Source of the DNA: Actinomycetota bacterium
GTDB lineage: Bacteria > Actinomycetota > Actinomycetes > Nanopelagicales > Nanopelagicaceae
Assembly (NCBI GenBank): GCA_026392815.1
Contig: JAPLBI010000005.1
Coordinates: 1 to 10,625, forward strand
DNA: 10,625 nucleotides
Reading direction: 5' to 3'
The notes below the pieces were generated by a model that saw nothing but the letters and a program-made list of their open reading frames with translations, ran no database searches and had not been told where the DNA came from. The stretch's first letter is position 1. Each line of letters starts with the position of its first letter. Below are positions 1 to 6,861 of this stretch, piece by piece. A program made the position numbers and the translations under genes.

Positions 1-297
1 GGCAAGGGCTGAAAATCCAGAGATCACAAGGCCGGCAAGCATTACTTTCTTTGGACCGATGCGATCGACTAGCGACCCAAGTGGCGCAGTACAGATGATG
101 CCAAAGAGGGCGCCCCAAGCCATTACTGCGCCGCCAAATGAGATAGAAAATCCTCGGATATCGTGGAGATAAACCATCAATAGCGAGAGCGTCATACCGC
201 GACCGATAGCGCTGAGAGCGATTCCCGCAACAATGCGTCGCGAATGCGGATTTAAAAGAGAAGTGAACTCTTGAAAGGGCGCTTTTCCTGCGAACAT
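1..297 (-). CDS. MFS transporter, N-terminal fragment (cut by window edge)
   Basis: This is the first 99 codons of a major facilitator superfamily permease, read leftward from an ATG at 295-297 and still open at position 1. About residues 22-50 and 55-75 are hydrophobic and look like the first two membrane helices. Between helices 2 and 3 comes PLGSLVDRIGPKKVML (about 72-87), the classic MFS motif A loop (G-x-L-x-D-R-x-G-x-K/R-K/R), and a further hydrophobic stretch begins after it. The family moves small solutes or drugs across the cytoplasmic membrane. The substrate cannot be told from this part. The ATG is supported by a TAGACT hexamer six bases upstream. The gene is divergent from tgt with 32 bases between the two starts. 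I am confident of the family, not of the function. Confidence 0.88.
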   Translation of the reverse strand, partial: MFAGKAPFQEFTSLLNPHSRRIVAGIALSAIGRGMTLSLLMVYLHDIRGFSISFGGAVMAWGALFGIICTAPLGSLVDRIGPKKVMLAGLVISGFSALA

Positions 298-303
298 CAG
301 GGC

Positions 304-309
304 AGTCTA
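304..309 (-). promoter_or_regulatory. Candidate -10 box of a leaderless promoter for the MFS gene
   Basis: On the minus strand the hexamer TAGACT (TANNNT type) is followed by six bases (GCCCTG) and then the ATG of the MFS gene, so the first transcribed base would be the A of the start codon. No convincing Shine-Dalgarno precedes this start. The matching -35 position would fall on the tgt start region, so the two divergent promoters would overlap. Confidence 0.5.
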
Positions 310-316
310 TATCTGA

Positions 317-322
317 GACAAT
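317..322 (+). promoter_or_regulatory. Weak candidate -10 box for tgt
   Basis: GACAAT lies seven bases upstream of the tgt GTG at 330. It differs from TANNNT at the first position. It would also give a leaderless or nearly leaderless message, as for other genes here, but the match is weaker and it is a guess. There is no Shine-Dalgarno in front of this GTG. Confidence 0.25.
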
Positions 323-329
323 AACGCTT

Positions 330-1583
330 GTGTCGACTCCAGCAGCAAAAAACTTCTCATTTGAGATAAAGAAGAGCGCAGAAAATTCTCTGGCGCGCGT
401 TGGCACACTTTCTACTCCGCATGGCGATATTCAAACGCCGGCATTTATTCCAGTTGGTACCAAGGCGACAGTTAAAGCAGTTTTACCTGCGGCGATGCAA
501 GATCTTGGCGCACAAGCTTTATTGGCAAATGCTTATCACCTCTATTTACAGCCCGGCCCTGATGTTTTAGATGAGGCAGGTGGCTTAGCCCAATTTATGA
601 GTTGGCCAGGACCCACTTTTACCGATAGCGGCGGTTTTCAAGTTCTCTCACTCGGTGTTGGATTTAAAAAAGTCTTAGCGATGGATGCCAAGACTTTCCG
701 ATCAGATCAAGTTATTGCTGGCAATAAAGAGCGTTTGGCTCATGTCGATGATGATGGCGTCACCTTTAAGTCTCACCTCGATGGTTCGATGCACCGCTTC
801 ACCGCTGAAATTTCGATGCAGATCCAACATAAAATTGGCGCTGACATAATCTTCGCCTTTGATGAATGCACAACGTTGCATAACACTCGTCCTTATCAAG
901 AGCTCGCCATGGAACGCACCTACGACTGGGCGATCCGCTGCTTAGATGAACATAAGCGTTTAACTGATGTTCGCAGCGATAAGCCTTACCAAGCGCTCTT
1001 TGGCGTTATTCAAGGTGCGCAGTATGAAGATCTCCGCAAGAAAGCAGCGCATGATTTAGGCACAGTGTCGTCATCAGGAATCGAATTCGATGGCTTCGGT
1101 ATTGGTGGCGCCCTCGATAAATCATCCCTTGGCACAATCGTTGGCTGGGTAAATAGCACCTTGCCAGAAGATAAGCCGAAACACTTACTCGGAATCGGAG
1201 CGCCAGAAGATTTATTTGTCGGCGTTGAAAATGGCGTAGATACCTTCGACTGCGTACTTGCATCACGTATCGCTCGCTCTAGCGCTGTGTACACAATGCA
1301 AGGTCGCTTTAATCTCTCTAATGCACCTTACGTACGCGACTTCAACCCCATTGATGACGAGTGCGATTGTTATACCTGTACCAATTTCACACGCGCTTAC
1401 TTGTGCCATTTATTCCGCGGTAAAGAGATGGTTGCTGCAACTCTGGCCACGATCCATAACGAACGTTTCGTAGTTCGCTTAGTTGATCAGATGCGACAGG
1501 CGCTAATTGATGGAAACTTTATAGATATGAAGAAGGAATTCTTAGGGCGCTATACCCATAGATCTGGTCAATCTCGCGATTAG
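330..1583 (+). CDS. tgt: tRNA-guanine(34) transglycosylase
   Basis: Tgt exchanges guanine 34 in the anticodon of GUN tRNAs (Asp, Asn, His, Tyr) for a queuine precursor, the insertion step of queuosine modification. The 417-residue protein carries the family landmarks: the TDSGGFQ motif with the conserved Asp at 99, GVDTFDCVLASR with the predicted nucleophile Asp307, and a zinc site made of Cys345, Cys347 and Cys350 (CDCYTC) plus His376. FGVIQGAQYEDLR (about 224-236) matches the base-binding strand, with QGA where QGG is commoner. It is longer than typical bacterial Tgt mainly because of extra residues between SLG (107-109) and GVTF (143-146). Translation starts at GTG 330. The gene is divergent from the MFS gene, and its stop overlaps the stop of the convergent acetyltransferase by four bases. 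No other queuosine genes are in the window, so the preferred base (preQ1 or queuine) cannot be told. Confidence 0.95.
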   Translation: MSTPAAKNFSFEIKKSAENSLARVGTLSTPHGDIQTPAFIPVGTKATVKAVLPAAMQDLGAQALLANAYHLYLQPGPDVLDEAGGLAQFMSWPGPTFTDSGGFQVLSLGVGFKKVLAMDAKTFRSDQVIAGNKERLAHVDDDGVTFKSHLDGSMHRFTAEISMQIQHKIGADIIFAFDECTTLHNTRPYQELAMERTYDWAIRCLDEHKRLTDVRSDKPYQALFGVIQGAQYEDLRKKAAHDLGTVSSSGIEFDGFGIGGALDKSSLGTIVGWVNSTLPEDKPKHLLGIGAPEDLFVGVENGVDTFDCVLASRIARSSAVYTMQGRFNLSNAPYVRDFNPIDDECDCYTCTNFTRAYLCHLFRGKEMVAATLATIHNERFVVRLVDQMRQALIDGNFIDMKKEFLGRYTHRSGQSRD

Positions 1584-2143
1584 TTAGCGCCCCACTTTCT
1601 TAAGAAAGTTTCGCGATCCATCTCGTAAATATCTTCTGGACCATCTTCTTCATCAATCTGTTGTCCCTTAAAATCAAAACCGAAGTGTTTAATGACCGCT
1701 ATTGAAGGAAGATTTTCAGGGCTGACCGTGTATCGAAGTGTCTTCACTTCCGGAAAAGTTAAGACCCAGCGCCACATTCCCAGCAGCGCTTCTTTCGCGT
1801 AGCCATGGTTCTGATATTGGGTCTCAATGCCAAGACCGATCTCCATCATTCCCTGCGCATCTGGTGTGCCATGAAAACTAGTGCTTCCGATCACTTCGCG
1901 ATTTTCCTTTAAAACAATCCAGCGGACAAACCATTTATTGGTTGCCGGATCTGCCTTAACTTGCGGCACACGCCAAGCAAGTGGTCCTTGAAAGTCAATC
2001 AAGTTGCGAAGCGGATTGGTGAAATTTTCACCCTCAAGTGCGAAAGTATCGTCACGCTTTTCATAGAGATCTATCAGTCGATCCGCTGCAATATGGTGAA
2101 GCTCAAGTCTTGCAGTCGAGATAACGGGTTGCTTCAGATGCAC
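1580..2143 (-). CDS. GNAT acetyltransferase, RimJ/RimL-like
   Basis: A 187-residue protein of the GCN5-related N-acetyltransferase fold, which moves the acetyl group of acetyl-CoA onto an amine. It starts with the STARLEL element (about 9-15) typical of the RimJ/RimL subgroup, has the acetyl-CoA loop YQNHGYAKEAL at about 110-120 (the Q/R-x-x-G-x-G/A signature with a leading Gln), and ends with SPENLPSIAVIKHFGF (about 141-156), the usual N-x-x-S-x-x-V-x-x-x-x-G-F segment. RimJ/RimL relatives acetylate N-termini of ribosomal proteins, but many family members act on small molecules or antibiotics, so the substrate is open. The GTG start at 2141-2143 touches the stop of the TRIC gene, with an AAGGTGG sequence 11 bases upstream, so translation is probably coupled in one operon. 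The 3' end overlaps tgt tail to tail. Confidence 0.85.
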   Translation of the reverse strand: MHLKQPVISTARLELHHIAADRLIDLYEKRDDTFALEGENFTNPLRNLIDFQGPLAWRVPQVKADPATNKWFVRWIVLKENREVIGSTSFHGTPDAQGMMEIGLGIETQYQNHGYAKEALLGMWRWVLTFPEVKTLRYTVSPENLPSIAVIKHFGFDFKGQQIDEEDGPEDIYEMDRETFLRKWGAN

Positions 2144-2755
2144 TTAACGCGCGCCCACCTTGGGCAAGTGCCAGTCAAAGCGGATAGAAAGTTCGCGAAC
2201 AATGATGACGACTAGACCTGCTGATAGCGCAACAAATCCAGAGTTCAATTCAAAGTAGTCACCTGTGACATAGACGAGTGATCCCGCTAAACAAGATGTT
2301 CCTATGGTTTCACGGTGCAGCAAAACTGGCTCAACTTGGCAAAGTACATCTCGCAGCAACCCACCAGTTACTGCTCCGATAAGGCCAAGAAATACCGCCG
2401 CCACAAATGGTGCTCCGTGGGTTAGTGCAAATTGCGCACCTGATACCGAACAAACCGCTAAGCCAATAGTGTCGAGAGTAAGTACCAATCGACCGACTGG
2501 ACTTGTTCTCTGAATTGCCAAAGTAATTAACACTGCAATTACAACGCCTGCAAATAACCAAGTGTGTAAAACCCAAGGTGGGCGCTCCCCCAGAAGCAGG
2601 TTGCGGAATGTTCCGCCAGAAAGCGAGGCAATGGCTGCGATAAATGCGATGCCGCCGTAATCCAAACCTTTATCAGCGGCGATACGCGCACCAACTAAAG
2701 CAAAGGCAAAGGTGCCAGCTAGGTCAAGGAGATTAACTAAAAGTTCTAAATCCAC
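2144..2755 (-). CDS. TRIC/UPF0126 family membrane protein (YicG-like)
   Basis: A 203-residue, strongly hydrophobic protein with about six to seven predicted membrane helices. It shows the internal duplication of the UPF0126 (TRIC channel) family: LDLAGTFAFALVGARIA (10-26) is echoed by LDTIGLAVCSVSGAQFA (94-110), and SGGTFRNLLLG (46-56) is echoed by TGGLLRDVL (130-138). Bacterial members are trimeric membrane proteins. Ion-channel activity and, for E. coli YicG, glycine uptake have been suggested, so the substrate is uncertain. The first repeat has Asn52 where an Asp is usual. The start is GTG at 2753-2755, six bases after a TATACT box, which argues for a leaderless message. The gene is first of a two-gene operon with the RimL-like acetyltransferase. 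The regulator gene ends 24 bases upstream on the same strand. Confidence 0.88.
   Translation of the reverse strand: MDLELLVNLLDLAGTFAFALVGARIAADKGLDYGGIAFIAAIASLSGGTFRNLLLGERPPWVLHTWLFAGVVIAVLITLAIQRTSPVGRLVLTLDTIGLAVCSVSGAQFALTHGAPFVAAVFLGLIGAVTGGLLRDVLCQVEPVLLHRETIGTSCLAGSLVYVTGDYFELNSGFVALSAGLVVIIVRELSIRFDWHLPKVGAR
2154..2161 (-). promoter_or_regulatory. Shine-Dalgarno for the RimL-like gene, inside the TRIC gene end
   Basis: Read on the minus strand this is AAGGTGGG, close to the anti-16S complement AAGGAGG. It lies within the last codons of the TRIC gene, about 11 bases before the GTG at 2143, which directly follows the TRIC stop codon TAA (2144-2146). It supports the GTG as the start and re-initiation by ribosomes finishing the upstream gene. 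The spacing is slightly long. Confidence 0.45.
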
Positions 2756-2761
2756 TCAATA

Positions 2762-2767
2762 AGTATA
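2762..2767 (-). promoter_or_regulatory. Leaderless -10 box for the TRIC-RimL operon
   Basis: On the minus strand TATACT is followed by TATTGA (six bases) and then the GTG of the TRIC gene. TATACT is a near-ideal actinobacterial -10 element, and the spacing would put the first transcribed base on the G of the start codon. No clear -35 hexamer is visible 16-18 bases upstream, where the end of the regulator gene lies. Confidence 0.6.
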
Positions 2768-2779
2768 GGTGAGGTCCAT

Positions 2780-5389
2780 CTAGAGAATATAAAGGCTCTT
2801 CGCCTTAGCAACAGCCTCATCCCGACCTGATGCACCAATTTTGCGATAAACATTTTTTAGGTGGGTCTTCATTGTGTTGAGCGAGACATGCAGGGTTGTA
2901 GCGATCGCGCTTATCGGCGCCCCCGTTGCCAAGTGGCGCAAGATTTCTAACTCACGCTTAGTTAGCGCAGAGTTCAGAGTCGCAGTGTTTTCCGACCTCT
3001 CCTTTAAGCGCGATGTAATGAGCGAGGCTAATTCTTCAAGATAAACAGTTGGTTTTTCGGTAGCGATCTTGATGATCAAATTAAGTATCTCAGCATCTTG
3101 GCGCAAGAAGGTTTCTTTTGCGCCAACGCGCGCGCCGATTTCAAGTGCCTTCTTCATCGACGCAACAGCGATCTTTTCCTTATCAATGTTCTCTTGGCTC
3201 TCTGATAGCAATCTATAAATCTGATCCTTTGCGGTGAGATTAGGGAGCTCGGAGACTATGAACGGAGCTGATTTCTTGCCAATTACAACGGCGTGAATCA
3301 CTCGAATCCGTTCCACAACTAGAAAATTCGGGAGTCGTCCGAGGAGTACACCGACCCGCTCCCAATCTTTCATTGTGTATCTGATAAAAAGTTCAGTTAC
3401 GTCGCAATATGTGACAAGGCCATTTCTGATGGCCATAGCTGCAGCACGGTCTCGACCCATGCGGACTAACTCCAAGGCGGCAAGACTCTTACCTTTCAAG
3501 GCTAAATCTCGAGCTATAAAACTTTCGGCTGTGTAGATCCAGACCGGCTGCGACCAAGTATTTGCCAAATTTCTCATCTGCTCGAAAAGTAATTGCGAAT
3601 CTTCTATTTGCGAAAATTCTAAGAGGCAACGCGCACGCACATACATCGCATCTAATGGACCAAATATTCCAGAATAACCATGTCTAGCGGCCTGCGCTAT
3701 AACATTATTGGCGATCAGGAGGGCGTCCTTAAACTCTCCCTGGCTAAGTAAGGTAGATGCATCAATGGCATTTAGTAGATATAAAACTAAATTCGAACGG
3801 TTGTCTCCTGCAATCTCTTTCGCTTCCTCTTGCAGCGCAACTAGTTCTGTTGAATTATCATAAATACTGGCCTTTGTAGCCAACACGCGTAGGATTGCAA
3901 TCTTGTCTGCTAAACCGAGGTCAAGCGGTGAATCGGATTCGCTACGAACTCTCGCATAGTCGCTTTCCAGATCTTCGGTAAGCCCTAGTGCAAAATCAAT
4001 ATAGATATTTACCGCAGCCACAAATTTAGCGATAAAGGGCTCAATGTCAGAACCACGAGCAGCAAATCGCATCTCATCTATCAGACTCTGTGCATTTTCA
4101 TACTGAAAATCTGCGGCATAGCCGATTAGCTGTACGGTCTGGCGCTTAAGTAGCCCTACAGGTGAAGTATCACCGACTATCGAGGACATCTGAATCAACT
4201 CTTTACCTCGTCCGGTAGCAATTAGATTTCGCATGCTTTCGCGAAAGAGCGAACGGTAATGCGATGCATCACCAGATTCCTTGGCATGATGCAAAGACTT
4301 TATATGCTCCTGTTTATCTTGGAAGTGCTTGCTCAACCTCGAATGCAAATTTTTTCTACCCTGGCTATTTGATTTTGACTGTAAAAGTAGCGATGTCCGT
4401 ATTAACGGATTTAGAGCAAACTTGTAAACAGAATCAGAGGTATGAATTAGAAATAGCGCCTCGGTTGCAAAGGAATTTAATTTAGCCAGTGAGAATTTAT
4501 CTTGAAGCGCAATTTCTGCTGCTTCTACAGAAAACTCTTCGAAAATGGAGAGAGTTTCAAGCATCTCGCGGTCTGTAGGATCAAGTGATCGTAATAACTT
4601 GGCAACAATTAAGTTTAGTGGTTCCGCAGAATAGCTTCCAATTTCTTCCACTGACTTTATCTTTACGCCTCTACTTATATTTGAGGCAATGAGATTTACC
4701 GCAGCCGGCCAACCTCGAGCAGAATTGAGAATCTTGAAGGATTCTTCGTCATCAGGGGAAATTCCATAAAATCTAGCTATCTGTTCGACTTCTTTGTCTC
4801 TTAACTTCAAATCATTTAATCCGTAAGCCCTAAAATTTGGCATATTTGTTAAACTCGAATAGTTGGCAGCTGGGCTATTCCGTCGAATTACAATTGTATG
4901 TACATTTTGTGGAAGAAGATCTATCACTCGATTTGATAAGGCCTCATCATCTGCGATTGCCATTCTGTTGCTATCAAAAACGATTACAAAGTGTTTTCCT
5001 GTAATTCCAAGTTCGCCGAAGATTCTCCCAAGCAAATCAGGAGAAGAAATATCTTCAGGGCCTGTGAACCAAGGAGCGAAATCAGGTAAAACATTTCTTA
5101 TTGCTTGCAGTAGGTGCGCGTAAAAATCTGCACTTCCATCACGTTCGCTTGCGGTGTACCAAATAACTGGGTGGCTAACGCTGGTTAAATACTCGGCTAC
5201 GAGCGATGATTTTCCGAATCCGGATGGCGCCGAAATCAAAGTCAGGCCAGCACGATCTATTGCAACTTCAGCAAGTATTTCTTTTCTAGATAGAAAGTTT
5301 GGGGGCAATACTGGAGGCAAGGTGCGAGAGAGCCCAACCCCAGGGATCACCCCAGCGGGTTGACCCAATTTAACGCGATGTGGAGCCAC
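2780..5389 (-). CDS. Large ATP-binding LuxR-family regulator (MalT/LAL type)
   Basis: An 869-residue protein with the MalT-like (STAND ATPase) layout. The N-terminal nucleotide-binding domain has a P-loop, APSGFGKSS (54-62, Lys60), and a Walker B-like strand ending in Asp139 (FVIVFDS). GWPAA (226-230) is the conserved GWP motif of this family. A long helical, probably TPR-like region (about 340-800) is the likely inducer- or partner-binding sensor. The C-terminus (about 809-869) is a LuxR/GerE helix-turn-helix: LTKRELEILRHLATG, then VSLNTMKTHLKNVYRKI. Such proteins usually activate transcription when a ligand and ATP drive oligomerisation. The second acidic residue after Walker B, common in relatives, is Ser140 here. 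The central part appears AT-richer than the neighbours, with more ATA and AGA codons. The GTG start at 5387-5389 is the most upstream plausible choice, but there is no good Shine-Dalgarno. The gene lies 74 bases downstream of gabT on the same strand. The ligand is unknown. Confidence 0.88.
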   Translation of the reverse strand: MAPHRVKLGQPAGVIPGVGLSRTLPPVLPPNFLSRKEILAEVAIDRAGLTLISAPSGFGKSSLVAEYLTSVSHPVIWYTASERDGSADFYAHLLQAIRNVLPDFAPWFTGPEDISSPDLLGRIFGELGITGKHFVIVFDSNRMAIADDEALSNRVIDLLPQNVHTIVIRRNSPAANYSSLTNMPNFRAYGLNDLKLRDKEVEQIARFYGISPDDEESFKILNSARGWPAAVNLIASNISRGVKIKSVEEIGSYSAEPLNLIVAKLLRSLDPTDREMLETLSIFEEFSVEAAEIALQDKFSLAKLNSFATEALFLIHTSDSVYKFALNPLIRTSLLLQSKSNSQGRKNLHSRLSKHFQDKQEHIKSLHHAKESGDASHYRSLFRESMRNLIATGRGKELIQMSSIVGDTSPVGLLKRQTVQLIGYAADFQYENAQSLIDEMRFAARGSDIEPFIAKFVAAVNIYIDFALGLTEDLESDYARVRSESDSPLDLGLADKIAILRVLATKASIYDNSTELVALQEEAKEIAGDNRSNLVLYLLNAIDASTLLSQGEFKDALLIANNVIAQAARHGYSGIFGPLDAMYVRARCLLEFSQIEDSQLLFEQMRNLANTWSQPVWIYTAESFIARDLALKGKSLAALELVRMGRDRAAAMAIRNGLVTYCDVTELFIRYTMKDWERVGVLLGRLPNFLVVERIRVIHAVVIGKKSAPFIVSELPNLTAKDQIYRLLSESQENIDKEKIAVASMKKALEIGARVGAKETFLRQDAEILNLIIKIATEKPTVYLEELASLITSRLKERSENTATLNSALTKRELEILRHLATGAPISAIATTLHVSLNTMKTHLKNVYRKIGASGRDEAVAKAKSLYIL

Positions 5390-5394
5390 GCCTA

Positions 5395-5405
5395 AGGGTG
5401 AGGCA
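5395..5405 (-). repeat. 11-bp direct repeat, copy next to the regulator start
   Basis: AGGGTGAGGCA on the plus strand (TGCCTCACCCT on the minus) occurs here and again, identically, at 5442-5452. The two copies lie 47 bases apart in the 74-base gap upstream of the regulator. This copy is only five bases from the start codon, where a bound protein would block transcription or translation initiation. Confidence 0.55.
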
Positions 5406-5431
5406 TTAAGGGGCGAAATGGCTAGTAGAAA

Positions 5432-5448
5432 TCACCCTAATAGGGTGA
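5432..5448. promoter_or_regulatory. Perfect 17-bp palindrome, candidate operator
   Basis: TCACCCTA-A-TAGGGTGA is a perfect inverted repeat with 8-bp arms around one central base. The right arm overlaps the second copy of the 11-bp direct repeat (5442-5452), and a related GCGGGTGA lies at 5454-5461. It sits about 50 bases upstream of the regulator start and just downstream of the gabT stop. Read as RNA on the minus strand it could also fold into a 6-bp stem with a 5-base loop followed by UUUCU, so a weak gabT terminator is an alternative. Confidence 0.55.
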
Positions 5449-5452
5449 GGCA
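5442..5452 (-). repeat. 11-bp direct repeat, copy overlapping the palindrome
   Basis: This is the second identical copy of AGGGTGAGGCA (plus strand). Its first seven bases form most of the right arm of the 17-bp palindrome. The partner copy is at 5395-5405. Confidence 0.55.
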
Positions 5453-5463
5453 AGCGGGTGAAT

Positions 5464-6804
5464 TTAGAGGGTGGCGAAAGCTTCTTCCAGAACGCCGAGC
5501 GCATCCTTTAGTAGCTCATCGCTGATGACGATCGGTGGCAAGAAGCGAATGACGTTGGCATAAGTTCCGGCGGTAAGAATGAGAACGCCTTTGCTCTGGC
5601 AATACTTGATTACCGCAGCCATTGCAGCAGGGTTTGGGTTCTTCGTTCCGGCCTCAACGAGTTCAATCGCCTGCATTGCACCACGACCGCGAACTTCGCC
5701 GATGATTGGATATTTCTTGGCCAGCGCAGACAGTGATTCGTTGAGAATCTTTCCGATATGGCGGGCACGTTCGACAAGTTTCTCTTCTTCAATAGTTTCC
5801 ATGGCACCAAGGGCGGCAGCACATGCGATTGGGTTTCCACCGTAGGTTCCGCCGAGTCCACCAACATGTGATGAATCCATAATTTCCGCGCGCGCAGTAA
5901 CAGCGGCAAGTGGCAAACCACCTGCGATTCCCTTTGCGGTAACGATCATGTCAGGAACAACGCCTTCATCTTCGCAGGCAAACATATTGCCGGTGCGCGC
6001 AAAACCTGTCTGCACTTCATCTGCGATAAATACGATGCCATGTTCGGTTGCAAACTTTGAAAGTCCAGGCAAGAAACCCTTAGGTGGAACAATGAATCCA
6101 CCTTCACCCATGATTGGTTCGATAATTATCGCCGCAACGTTATGTGCGCCAACTTCTTTCTCAATCTTTGAAGTCACGATATCCAGGTAATCCTGCGCCA
6201 TCGTTGCCAGGTTGCCTTCATAGTGGAATGAGTAAGGCATTGGCATGCGATAGATCTCGTTGGCAAAAGGACCAAAACCTTCTTTGTAAGGAACGTTCTT
6301 GGCCGTCAGCGCCATAGTTAAGTTGGTGCGGCCGTGATAGGCATGTTCAAAGACGATAATCGCTGGGCGCTTAGTTGAATGGCGCGCAATCTTGATCGCA
6401 TTCTCAACTGCTTCTGCACCAGAGTTTTGCAAAATAGATTTCTTTTTATGAGTGCCTGGCGTTAAACGATTAAGCGCTTCGCAGACTTCGATGTAACCCA
6501 TGTATGGAGCGGTAGTGAAGTTGGTATGTGTAAACGCCTGCACGGCTTCAGTAACACGTGCAACAACGCGAGGCGCAGCATTTCCAACGTTTACAACGCC
6601 GATTCCTGCACCGAGATCGATAATCCGATTGCCATCTACATCTTGCAAGATTGCGCCTTCTCCGCGTTCGATAAACGCTGGGATTGCCATGCCTAACCCT
6701 GCTGAAACTGCCTCTTTACGACGAGCAATTAACTCCTGCGATTTCGGCCCTGGAATAGCGGTAGCCAAGTGACGTGATTGCGGGAGAGGGTCCTTTGCGG
6801 TCAT
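5464..6804 (-). CDS. gabT: 4-aminobutyrate aminotransferase-like class III transaminase
   Basis: A 446-residue class III, fold type I PLP aminotransferase. GabT converts 4-aminobutyrate and 2-oxoglutarate to succinate semialdehyde and glutamate, and many homologues also use 5-aminovalerate. Visible landmarks are NSGAEAVENAIKIAR (127-141, cofactor phosphate region), YHGRT with Arg159, EPIMGEGG (229-236), FIADEVQTGFAR (259-270, Asp262 for the pyridine nitrogen), TAKGIAGGLPLA with the Schiff-base Lys291, and ANVIRFLPP with Arg420, equivalent to the substrate carboxylate Arg of GabT. Length and motifs are full. The ATG at 6802-6804 is supported by TACAAT six bases upstream. The gene is divergent from a PLP decarboxylase (57 bases between starts), suggesting shared control and an amine or lysine/GABA catabolic role. 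Substrate preference (GABA, 5-aminovalerate or another omega-amino acid) is not settled by the sequence. Confidence 0.9.
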   Translation of the reverse strand: MTAKDPLPQSRHLATAIPGPKSQELIARRKEAVSAGLGMAIPAFIERGEGAILQDVDGNRIIDLGAGIGVVNVGNAAPRVVARVTEAVQAFTHTNFTTAPYMGYIEVCEALNRLTPGTHKKKSILQNSGAEAVENAIKIARHSTKRPAIIVFEHAYHGRTNLTMALTAKNVPYKEGFGPFANEIYRMPMPYSFHYEGNLATMAQDYLDIVTSKIEKEVGAHNVAAIIIEPIMGEGGFIVPPKGFLPGLSKFATEHGIVFIADEVQTGFARTGNMFACEDEGVVPDMIVTAKGIAGGLPLAAVTARAEIMDSSHVGGLGGTYGGNPIACAAALGAMETIEEEKLVERARHIGKILNESLSALAKKYPIIGEVRGRGAMQAIELVEAGTKNPNPAAMAAVIKYCQSKGVLILTAGTYANVIRFLPPIVISDELLKDALGVLEEAFATL

Positions 6805-6810
6805 GGATAA

Positions 6811-6816
6811 ATTGTA
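6811..6816 (-). promoter_or_regulatory. Leaderless -10 box for gabT
   Basis: On the minus strand TACAAT is followed by TTATCC (six bases) and then the gabT ATG. The geometry matches four other starts in the window and predicts a message starting at the initiation codon. No good -35 is visible at 16-18 bases. Confidence 0.58.
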
Positions 6817-6826
6817 GAGCCTCTTT

Positions 6827-6855
6827 TTAACTTCTGCGGCGCAACGAGTTAGGCT
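6827..6855 (+). promoter_or_regulatory. Leaderless promoter for the PLP decarboxylase
   Basis: TTAACT (6827-6832, four of six matches to TTGACA), a 17-base spacer and TAGGCT (6850-6855) are followed by six bases and then GTG at 6862. This places the transcription start on the G of the start codon and selects the GTG over the out-of-frame ATG at 6875. It lies back to back with the gabT -10 at 6811-6816. Confidence 0.55.
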
Positions 6856-6861
6856 CAGAGA

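Larger units (their letters stand above)
5424..5453 (-). promoter_or_regulatory. Candidate promoter of the LuxR-type regulator
   Basis: On the minus strand TTGCCT (5453-5448) and TCTACT (5429-5424) are 18 bases apart and resemble a -35 and a -10. Transcription would begin near 5417, giving a leader of about 28 bases before the GTG at 5389. The palindrome at 5432-5448 fills the spacer. Both hexamers deviate from consensus, so this is tentative. Confidence 0.3.

Noticed and set aside
1006..1294. Two overlapping minus-strand open frames inside tgt
   Set aside because: They are composition shadows of tgt, with no family features and no start signals.
5154..5363. Plus-strand open frame opposite the regulator's N-terminus
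   Set aside because: It is a shadow of the P-loop coding region, with no recognisable protein features.
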